From contig JBCCUL010000006.1 in assembly GCA_039197065.1 (NCBI GenBank), positions 62,001 to 126,000 on the forward strand: 64,000 bases of DNA, in the 5' to 3' direction. Source of the stretch: JANQPX01 sp039197065. Its GTDB lineage: Bacteria; Pseudomonadota; Alphaproteobacteria; Geminicoccales; Geminicoccaceae. Position numbers and translations under genes: made by a program. The notes under the pieces were generated by a model. It was not told where the DNA came from and made no database searches. It saw nothing but the letters and a program-made list of their open reading frames with translations. Positions 1 through 6,049 of the stretch are shown piece by piece (positions within the stretch are counted from its first letter, which is position 1; each line of letters begins with the position of its first letter).

Positions 1-6
1 TGCTTG

Positions 7-846
7 ATGGCCTCGACCGGCATCATCGCCCCGGCGGCAAATAGCGAGTCGCCAACAGTCGCTCTTAGCCCAGCGCGCCTTGTCGGCATCGGGCTCTTGA
101 TCCTGTTGTGCACAGCGGCCCTCCTAGGACCGGCCTCGTTCGGGTTGGATCCTGCAAAACAATCCCTCCGCGACAGTCTCCAGGGGCCGAGCGCCGCTTT
201 TTGGCTCGGCACCGATCATCTCGGCCGGGACATGGCCGCACGCCTCCTCGCCGGTGCGAGGCTGTCCCTCTCACTCGGCGTTCTCTCGGTCATCACCGCC
301 GCCGTTCCCGGCATCGCTCTCGGCCTGCTCGCGGTCTTCGGCGGTCCCTGGGCCGATCGTATTCTCAGCGTCTTCGCCGACGCCATCCTCGCTCTCCCCG
401 GATTGCTCCTGGTCCTGATGCTGGCGGCGATCGCGCCCGGATCCTGGTGGGCGCTCTATGTCGGCCTCTCGCTGACCTTCTGGGTCGAATATTTTCGCTA
501 CACCCGGCAACGCACCCGCATTCTGGTCGCCAGCCCCGCCGTCGAGGCGGCGCGTCTCCTCGGCTTCGGCCCGCTGCATATTCTAAGGCGGCATATCGCC
601 CCTGAACTCACCCAGGGACTTCTCACCATCGCCGCGTTCGGCGTCGCCGCCGGCGTCACCGCGCTTGGCGGCCTCGGCTTCATCAGCGTCGGCCTTCGGC
701 CACCGACCGCCGAATGGGGCATCATGATGAACGAGCTTCTGCCCTATTGGCGCGAAGCCCCCTGGCTGATCCTGCAGCCCGTCGCCTGCCTGTTCGTCAC
801 GGTCCTGGCACTCCATCTCGCCATCGGCATCGGCAAACGGCCGTGA
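7..846 (+). CDS. ABC importer permease, DppC/NikC type
   Basis: Inner-membrane permease of a dipeptide/oligopeptide/nickel-class ABC importer. About six hydrophobic segments are visible, and the family hallmark GTDHLGRD lies near residues 69-76, as in DppC, OppC and NikC. About 279 residues is the normal length. The EAARLLGFGPLHIL stretch near residue 180 is the EAA loop that contacts the ATPase. The next gene begins inside this stop codon, so the two are translationally coupled. The start is uncertain: the frame stays open to the window edge, a TTG precedes the ATG, and no ribosome binding site is visible. The partner permease and binding protein are presumably to the left. The substrate cannot be told from sequence. 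Confidence 0.9.
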   Translation: MASTGIIAPAANSESPTVALSPARLVGIGLLILLCTAALLGPASFGLDPAKQSLRDSLQGPSAAFWLGTDHLGRDMAARLLAGARLSLSLGVLSVITAAVPGIALGLLAVFGGPWADRILSVFADAILALPGLLLVLMLAAIAPGSWWALYVGLSLTFWVEYFRYTRQRTRILVASPAVEAARLLGFGPLHILRRHIAPELTQGLLTIAAFGVAAGVTALGGLGFISVGLRPPTAEWGIMMNELLPYWREAPWLILQPVACLFVTVLALHLAIGIGKRP

Positions 847-2243
847 CGTCGGCGCTTGAGGTCACTGGGCTTACGGTTCATGCGGGCGCGAAACGCCTCC
901 TGGGACCGGTAAGCTTCGCCGTTCCCACGGGTGAAACGCTGGTCATCATGGGCGAGACCGGCGCCGGCAAAAGCCTCTTGGCCCAGGCTATTCTAGGCGC
1001 CCTGCCAGAAGGCCTGCATGCGGACGGCGCGATCATGCTGGACGGCCGGCGCATCGACGGCCTGAGTTCGGCGGAACGCGCACAGCTCTGGGGCCGCGCG
1101 ATCACGCTCCTGCCCCAGGAACCCTGGCGCGCGCTCGATCCACTCATGGCATCAGGCGCGCAGGTCACCGAGACCTATCGCTTCGTCGCCGGTCTCGAGC
1201 AGACGGCGGCGCGGCGGGCGGCGACGCGTGACCTCGAAAGCCTCGGCCTGGCGGGTGCGGAAAATAAACGACCGGGTCAGCTCTCGGGCGGCATGGCGCA
1301 GCGCGCAGCCTTCGCTGCGGCGCGCGCCGGCGGCGCCGATCTTCTTCTCGCCGATGAGCCGACCAAGGGCCTGGACAAGCTCCGCGCGCAGGCAATCGTG
1401 GATCTCCTGAAGGTCGTGCCGGTGAATGGCGGCGCCCTTCTAGCGATCACCCACGAGGTTGCCGTCGCCCGGGATCTCGGCGGCAGCCTTCTCATGCTGA
1501 AAGATGGTGCGGTCGTCGAGCAGGGGGAGACGGCGGATGTGCTTGCAGCCCCTCGCTCCGACTATGGCAAGGCGCTGCTCGCCGCCGATCCGACCAACTG
1601 GACACGTCCCGCCACTGCAGCCAGCGACGACGAGGTCCTGCGCGCCGAAGACCTGACGATCATACGCGGCGGTCAACACCTGCTCGATGGCTTCGAACTG
1701 TCGCTGGCTGCCGGCGAGCGCATCGCCATAACCGGCCCGAGCGGCGCCGGCAAGACGACGTTGCTCGACACGCTGGCAGGTCTCCTCCCGCCGGCCAAAG
1801 GCCATGTCACGCGTGGTCACGCTGTGACCCCGACCGGCATCCAGAAGATCTACCAGGACCCGCCCGCAGCCTTCCCGCCGCGCATCACGCTCGGCCGCAA
1901 TCTCCAGGATGTCGCTGCCCTCCACGACATCGACTGGCCGATGATCACGCAGCTGCTGACGAGGCTGCGGGTCGATCAGGAGCTGCTGGCAAGGCGGCCC
2001 GATCAGGTTTCAGGCGGCGAGCTGCAACGCATCGCCATCGCCCGCGCCCTCGCCGTCGCCCCCTCGGTGCTGCTCGCCGACGAACCCACCTCCCGACTGG
2101 ATCCGATCACCCAGGCTGACACCATGGAACTCCTGGCCGAAAGCACCACCGAGACCGGGACGGCGGTGGTGCTCGTCACCCACGACGCCGCCATGGCCGC
2201 CAACTGGGCCGGGCGGCAAATGACCGTTGGCAGCCAGCCGTAG
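843..2243 (+). CDS. double ABC ATPase of a peptide/nickel-class importer
   Basis: Two ATP-binding cassettes in one chain (about 466 residues), equal to DppD plus DppF or NikD plus NikE. The first has Walker A GETGAGKS, signature LSGGMAQR and Walker B LLLADEPT. The second has GPSGAGKTT, VSGGELQR and VLLADEPTSRLD. A GTG start at 843 is chosen because it overlaps the permease stop (GTGA) and gives a normal N-terminus (VTSALEVTGL); the open frame runs further upstream but only through the permease gene. Fused ATPases of this type occur in many alphaproteobacterial peptide and glutathione-like importers. It energises the permease encoded just upstream. Confidence 0.92.
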   Translation: MTSALEVTGLTVHAGAKRLLGPVSFAVPTGETLVIMGETGAGKSLLAQAILGALPEGLHADGAIMLDGRRIDGLSSAERAQLWGRAITLLPQEPWRALDPLMASGAQVTETYRFVAGLEQTAARRAATRDLESLGLAGAENKRPGQLSGGMAQRAAFAAARAGGADLLLADEPTKGLDKLRAQAIVDLLKVVPVNGGALLAITHEVAVARDLGGSLLMLKDGAVVEQGETADVLAAPRSDYGKALLAADPTNWTRPATAASDDEVLRAEDLTIIRGGQHLLDGFELSLAAGERIAITGPSGAGKTTLLDTLAGLLPPAKGHVTRGHAVTPTGIQKIYQDPPAAFPPRITLGRNLQDVAALHDIDWPMITQLLTRLRVDQELLARRPDQVSGGELQRIAIARALAVAPSVLLADEPTSRLDPITQADTMELLAESTTETGTAVVLVTHDAAMAANWAGRQMTVGSQP

Positions 2244-2306
2244 CCGAACGCTCCCGTGTCGAGCAGGGGCAACGGCGGACATGCCGCCGCCGCCAGCATC
2301 GATCAG

Positions 2307-2813
2307 TCATCCGTCGTGTTTGTGGCCTTCGCCATGCTTGTGATCATGGCCATGCTTCATCCCGCCTTTCAGATCCTTGATCGGAACCTCCAGCGTCACC
2401 TCGCCCGCTTGTTCGAAGGTCAAGGTGAGCGGCAGGACCTCGCCGGCAGTGAGAGGTTCCTTCAAGCCGATCAGCATGACGTGGTAGCCGCCCGGTTCGA
2501 GCGTCGCCATTTCACCCGGCTTCACCTCGATCGCCTCGACCTCGCGCATCTTGGCGATGTCGCCTTCTATGATGTGATTGTGGAGCTCGACGGTCTCAGC
2601 GACCGGCGTTGTCGCGCCAACCAGCTTGTCGGCGGCATCGCCATGGGTCATCAGCGTCATATAAGCGGCGCTGTTCGGCGCGCTGCCGATGGAGGCGCGC
2701 GCCCAACCGTCATGGATCATGACATCGCCGACCTTGGCCATGCCGGCATCGCCGGCGAAGGCTCCAGTTGAGAGGCCCAGCGACAGGCAGATGGTGGCAA
2801 GAGAGTGCTTCAT
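2307..2813 (-). CDS. periplasmic copper chaperone PCu(A)C
   Basis: Carries Cu(I) in the periplasm, classically to the CuA or CuB centre of cytochrome oxidase together with SCO. The full family motif H-x10-M-x21-H-x-M is present as H78, M89, H111 and M113 when counted from the ATG at 2813. A signal peptide runs to about AFA at residue 20. The tail is His-rich (HGHDHKHGEGHKHDG), a likely extra metal site. Start 2813 has GGAG six bases upstream; an in-frame ATG six bases earlier leaves no room for a binding site. A SCO gene lies 2.3 kb away on the same strand, and the cluster between them looks metal related. Confidence 0.93.
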   Translation of the reverse strand: MKHSLATICLSLGLSTGAFAGDAGMAKVGDVMIHDGWARASIGSAPNSAAYMTLMTHGDAADKLVGATTPVAETVELHNHIIEGDIAKMREVEAIEVKPGEMATLEPGGYHVMLIGLKEPLTAGEVLPLTLTFEQAGEVTLEVPIKDLKGGMKHGHDHKHGEGHKHDG

Positions 2814-2947
2814 TGTCATCTCCGCAGCCTGGAAGGCGGACAAGCGCCATTTCCAGCTGACTTCCTACATGTTTGATGCGTGCGTCGGCGCTGCCCCGAC
2901 GATCAATGAGCCGATCACGGTCAGCAGCGCGCTTTCTCGGGAAAGAT

Positions 2948-3340
2948 CTAAACCGCCGGCGGCCCGCGGCTGCCTAAGGGTCGACGGCAAAGCGGCCCGG
3001 CGAGACAACGGTCGGCGATGCTCGCCTCGTGACGCCAATAGTGATAGAAGCCGGGCGGATCGATCCTGCCGGCGACATCGAGACAGCCAAGAGCCTGAAC
3101 CAGGCAGGCAAGGCAGTTCGCCATGGCCGGATCATGCGGGCCCGGCGCTTCGGCCGGATGATCGGGGAGCATGAGGTCAACGGGGACACGGATCACCTCG
3201 AAGCCCACGCCGGTGCAAATCACCAAGGTGCCAAAGGCCTCCGAGGCCTTCGCAGCAGCTCTTTGGCCGAACCACGGCTGCACCAAAAGCGCCGCGATGA
3301 TCAGCCAGGCCAAACTGCGAGAGGTCTTCGAGAACCGCAT
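2948..3340 (-). CDS. DUF2946-like secreted small protein
   Basis: 130-residue protein with an N-terminal signal or anchor segment (AWLIIAALLVQPWFG) and a CLAC pair at C76 and C79 after a Pro/His-rich stretch. This resembles the DUF2946 family often found beside copper chaperone and TonB receptor genes; the assignment is by pattern only. Start 3340 is supported by GGAG five bases upstream; the open frame extends to 3517 but has no site there. The neighbour on the same strand is PCuAC, 134 bases downstream. A role in copper handling is inferred from context only. Confidence 0.6.
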   Translation of the reverse strand: MRFSKTSRSLAWLIIAALLVQPWFGQRAAAKASEAFGTLVICTGVGFEVIRVPVDLMLPDHPAEAPGPHDPAMANCLACLVQALGCLDVAGRIDPPGFYHYWRHEASIADRCLAGPLCRRPLGSRGPPAV

Positions 3341-3377
3341 GCCTGCTCCAGAACCACGAGGCTTGGAGTGTAACAAG

Positions 3378-3423
3378 CCTGCCCCATAGCGCAACGCGAG
3401 CCTGCCCCATAGCGCAACGCGAG
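3378..3423. repeat. perfect 23-bp tandem duplication
   Basis: Two identical abutting 23-base units (3378-3400 and 3401-3423), each containing CCCCATAGCGCAACG. They sit just upstream of the DUF2946-like gene, in the divergent control region. They may be a duplicated operator or a recent slippage event. Confidence 0.9.
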
Positions 3424-3496
3424 AAAGTGCGCATGAAACCTTGCCACTAATAATTGCCCATTCTATTTCTATTACTTGATCTGAAACAAGTTGATC

Positions 3497-3514
3497 AACA
3501 CTCATTGGAGTGTT
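3497..3514 (+). promoter_or_regulatory. hairpin covering the Shine-Dalgarno site of the 3518 gene
   Basis: AACACTC (3497-3503) pairs perfectly with GAGTGTT (3508-3514) around the four-base loop ATTG. The GGAG binding site of the downstream gene is 3507-3510, so it lies in the loop edge and stem. A palindromic TTGATCAA (3491-3498) and a TTGATC-GATCAA pair (3476-3481 and 3493-3498) lie just upstream. The position suggests translational control of the small operon. This is an inference from sequence. Confidence 0.5.
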
Positions 3515-3517
3515 CAT

Positions 3518-3883
3518 ATGGATCAGCAGCGCAGTCTTTCGGCATATTTTCCTTATATGCCATGGTGCTGTCTTACAACGCTGCTCGTTCTATTCACGTC
3601 CTCCCTGGTATTTCTCCAACCCCTCGCCGATGCAGCGGGTTTCATCGTTCTGATAGCTTGGGGGTTCTTGCTCTTACAAACTGCGCGTGTGGTAAAGAGC
3701 CATCATCCTCTGCGATCGCTGCAGTTTCCCGCCACCGCCTGCGTCATGGCGACGACAATGCACGTCGTCATGCTCCAGGCGACCGGCCAGGATTGCGTGC
3801 TCACCCGAGGGCTTCGCTATGTCTATTGGCAAGCCTTCATCAGCCCCGATGCACTTCTCCCTTGCAACTGGTGCATCGGTTAG
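3518..3883 (+). CDS. small membrane protein, unknown function
   Basis: 121 residues with two clear hydrophobic segments (about 15-37 and 43-61) and a possible third after residue 70. It is rich in Cys, Met and His: CVMATTMHVVM in the middle and CNWCIG at the very end, a possible metal or redox-active C-terminus. Start 3518 is chosen because GGAG lies seven bases upstream, whereas the ATG at 3491 has no site. It is followed 13 bases later by a 37-codon gene, and both precede a strong terminator, so they form one short transcript. I recognise no family. Its place between copper chaperone genes suggests metal or thiol chemistry. Confidence 0.7.
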   Translation: MDQQRSLSAYFPYMPWCCLTTLLVLFTSSLVFLQPLADAAGFIVLIAWGFLLLQTARVVKSHHPLRSLQFPATACVMATTMHVVMLQATGQDCVLTRGLRYVYWQAFISPDALLPCNWCIG

Positions 3884-3896
3884 GAAGGAGATGTTG

Positions 3897-4010
3897 ATGA
3901 GTTACTATATCGTTGCAGGATGCGGTTGCGGCGGCTGCAATCTGATCGCGATCGACGAAAACGGCAATATCGTCTCGATCTACCTACCGCTTAGCGCCGT
4001 CAGAAAATAG
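3897..4010 (+). CDS. 37-residue peptide with CGCGGC motif
   Basis: A very short gene with an excellent binding site (AAGGAG, six bases before ATG 3897), a stop at 4008-4010 and a rho-independent terminator 30 bases later. The N-terminal part reads MSYYIVAGCGCGGCN, and the C-terminal half is a short amphipathic stretch ending AVRK. Three cysteines in CxCxxC spacing, flanked by glycines, suggest a metal-binding or thiolate ligand. An in-frame ATG at 3891 is possible but would overlap the binding site. There is no signal peptide. I know no matching family, and most pipelines would skip this gene because of its size. Confidence 0.65.
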   Translation: MSYYIVAGCGCGGCNLIAIDENGNIVSIYLPLSAVRK

Positions 4011-4039
4011 CGGTCCCAAATCCCGAGATGACACGTTTC

Positions 4040-4071
4040 GAGCCCGGCATCGATCCGGGCTCCTTGTTTTT
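4040..4071 (+). terminator. rho-independent terminator
   Basis: GAGCCCGG (4040-4047) pairs perfectly with CCGGGCTC (4055-4062) around CATCGAT, followed by CTTGTTTTT. It ends the 3518-4010 unit. The convergent HMA-MauE-like gene ends exactly at 4071. Confidence 0.85.
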
Positions 4072-4835
4072 CAGCCGAGACCCACGATCATTGCGCCGGC
4101 CATAAGGGCCATCAGTAGGTCTTCGAACACCGTGACCTTCGAGATGGGAATGCTGAAGAACCCGCCGAGACAGGCGCATTGCAGGCTTTGCCCCTTGCCG
4201 AGGGCCTTGTTCACGCTCCAGGCTTTCTCCAGCATGAGAACGCCCACGAACAGATTGAGCAGCAAGGCCTCGGGTTGAATCAGGTAGATGATGCCCATGC
4301 CGACTTCAAGAAATGGATAGGCGGCGGCATAGGCGGCACTACGACCGGCGAGCAGGTCATAGCGGGCATAGGCAGCGGAAAAAGCTCGCCGATTCATAAC
4401 CTTAAGAGCGCCGAACAGCAGGAAATAGCCGGCCATCAGGTCACCCATGAGGCCGTGGCCATGCCAGCCTCGAAATACCTGCAACGCCAGACCGAAGAGG
4501 AGGACGAGGCCGGTCATCAGGATCAGTGGTCGATAATGCGCGATCTTGACGAGAATCAGGCGGAGCAGGCTCCTTTCTTCCGCTTGATAGGAGCCGAGCG
4601 TGGCCAGCACAGCATTGAGATTGGCGAGCGGTTCGTCGAGGCTATGGATGAGTTTGAGGCTCTGGCGATCGCCCTCGATCACCGCGCTTTGGATGCGCGG
4701 CTCGGAGAGAAGAGCAGCCTCGATCTTGCCGACGCAAGCAGCGCAGCGCACTCCCTGGATGAGAAAGCGCTCCGTCTTCATCCCGGCATCCATCGAAGAC
4801 AAGTCTTCCCGTCGCTCAGCGTCGGCAATCGTCAT
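4071..4835 (-). CDS. HMA domain fused to MauE/DoxX-like membrane protein
   Basis: The N-terminal heavy-metal-associated domain has the GVRCAAC site, as in copper chaperones and P-type ATPases. After about residue 90 there are four hydrophobic segments resembling MauE/DoxX proteins, ending in a CACLGGFF-IPISKVTVFEDLL block typical of MauE-like proteins in metal loci. MauE relatives are thought to pass reducing equivalents across the membrane, so this fusion could couple metal binding to thiol redox. The start is ambiguous: 4835 has AGAGGA four bases upstream, while ATGs at 4934, 4889, 4793 and 4781 are also in frame. Family by pattern; function inferred. Confidence 0.75.
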   Translation of the reverse strand: MTIADAERREDLSSMDAGMKTERFLIQGVRCAACVGKIEAALLSEPRIQSAVIEGDRQSLKLIHSLDEPLANLNAVLATLGSYQAEERSLLRLILVKIAHYRPLILMTGLVLLFGLALQVFRGWHGHGLMGDLMAGYFLLFGALKVMNRRAFSAAYARYDLLAGRSAAYAAAYPFLEVGMGIIYLIQPEALLLNLFVGVLMLEKAWSVNKALGKGQSLQCACLGGFFSIPISKVTVFEDLLMALMAGAMIVGLG

Positions 4836-4985
4836 GCAGTCCTCTGCCATCAGGGCACTCTCGAAGCCCGGCGTTTTGGACTTGTACATGGCGGCCCTTA
4901 AAAATGAATGGAAAATAAGGACGCAGAGGCCCAAATTAATGGACGAAGATGAAAAGGCCTGATCGACGAGGACAACGCATCGGCC

Positions 4986-5153
4986 ATGGAACAGCAGGAT
5001 TCTTTTGACAAGACGATGATTTCGGTGATCGGGGTCGTCCTTGTCCTCGGAGTGTTTGGCGCCGTCGCTCTGATGTCGTCGGAAAGCTTCATGGCGGCGC
5101 AGGAAGCCATGTTCAAGGCGATGGCGGTCATGGCCGAAGTCTGCCGTCTATAG
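4986..5153 (+). CDS. 55-residue single-pass membrane peptide
   Basis: The frame runs from ATG 4986 to TAG 5151-5153. It has a short polar N-terminus (MEQQDSFDKT), one hydrophobic segment (about residues 11-30), then a Met/Ala-rich amphipathic helix with repeated Met and one Cys near the end (AEVCRL). A stop sits not far upstream in frame, so this is the only sensible start; the binding site is weak (GAGGA about 13 bases upstream). The stop overlaps the end of the convergent SCO gene by six bases. No known family. Coding status rests on its membrane-protein pattern and position in the copper cluster. Confidence 0.5.
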   Translation: MEQQDSFDKTMISVIGVVLVLGVFGAVALMSSESFMAAQEAMFKAMAVMAEVCRL

Positions 5154-5768
5154 AAACTCGCGGATGGCGGCCTTCATCTCAGCCGCTGTGGCATCATGCC
5201 GAAAGACGGCCAGAAGACGCCAATTTTGATCCATCAGATAGATGTAGGATGAGTGGTCGACCGGGTAGGCCTCCGGATCGACATCCTTTCGATATTTAAA
5301 ATAGACGCGGAACGCCCTGGCGACGGGCTCGATCGCGGCGATGGGACCGGTCAGCCCGATTAGCTGCTCGTGAAAGAGCGGGACGTAACCTGCCAGATGC
5401 TCGACATGGTCCCGGTCCGGATCGATGGTGATGAAGGCACCCTTGATGCCGGGCTCGTCTCCAAGTTCCGCCATAGCGTCCGCCATGGTCTGAAGGGAAA
5501 GCGGGCAGATATCGGGACAGAAGCTGTAGCCGAAATACACCAGGGTCAGCTCACCGGCGAATATGGCCTCCGTCGCCGGTTCGCCTTTGTGATCGGTCAG
5601 CTCGAATGGGCCGCCAAGACTAGCCGGCATGATGACGAGGCCGGGGCCACCAAGCGTTTCCTCTTCGGTCAGCTTGACGATCAAAATCCAGGCCGTGGCC
5701 GCAAGAGCGACGATCGCGAGTACGGCGCCTGCAAGGAGAATGAGCCGATCAGCTTTCATCGATGTCAT
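5148..5768 (-). CDS. SCO1/SenC/PrrC copper and redox protein
   Basis: Thioredoxin-fold, membrane-anchored protein that helps build the CuA site of cytochrome c oxidase. About 206 residues: one N-terminal membrane anchor (residues 9-31), then the thioredoxin-like domain with metal site C84-PDI-C88 (SFCPDIC) and the third ligand H172 in VDHSSYIYLMD. All three copper ligands are present. Start 5768 (MTSMKADR) is preferred to the longer frame because it places the anchor at the N-terminus; 5759 is equally possible. The PCuAC gene on the same strand is the usual functional partner. Confidence 0.92.
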   Translation of the reverse strand: MTSMKADRLILLAGAVLAIVALAATAWILIVKLTEEETLGGPGLVIMPASLGGPFELTDHKGEPATEAIFAGELTLVYFGYSFCPDICPLSLQTMADAMAELGDEPGIKGAFITIDPDRDHVEHLAGYVPLFHEQLIGLTGPIAAIEPVARAFRVYFKYRKDVDPEAYPVDHSSYIYLMDQNWRLLAVFRHDATAAEMKAAIREFL

Positions 5769-5808
5769 TTGAGAGCTTCGCAAACCGGCTGAAGCCTTGC
5801 CGCAATAA

Positions 5809-6046
5809 CCTGAACTGCCGGCGGCGCTCAGGACAAAAGCCAAAGGCAACGCTGTTGAACATAGCGACAAGAAGCCTGCCACGCTCGTCAGACGGGCTCA
5901 AGACATTCAAGAAAGTTCCGGCATCGAGCAAGGCGACAATTATGTCGACGCCCAGGCACTCGATCTGATCCGCCGGCCCTGGGCGTTCAAGGCGCTGAAC
6001 GAAGAACTCAACACCCTCATCGACGTCCCGAACACAACCGTCTGAC
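5809..6046 (+). pseudogene. possible 3' remnant of a lost gene
   Basis: An open plus-strand frame without any usual start codon, from after a TAA at 5806 to a TGA at 6044-6046. Its last 40 codons (for example LIRRPWAFKALNEELNT) have the high third-position GC of real genes here and end three bases before the convergent DMGDH-like gene. It overlaps no annotated gene except possibly the SCO upstream region. It could be the C-terminal piece of a gene cut by rearrangement. I do not recognise the family. Minus-strand frames over the same bases look less convincing. Confidence 0.3.
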
Positions 6047-6049
6047 GCC

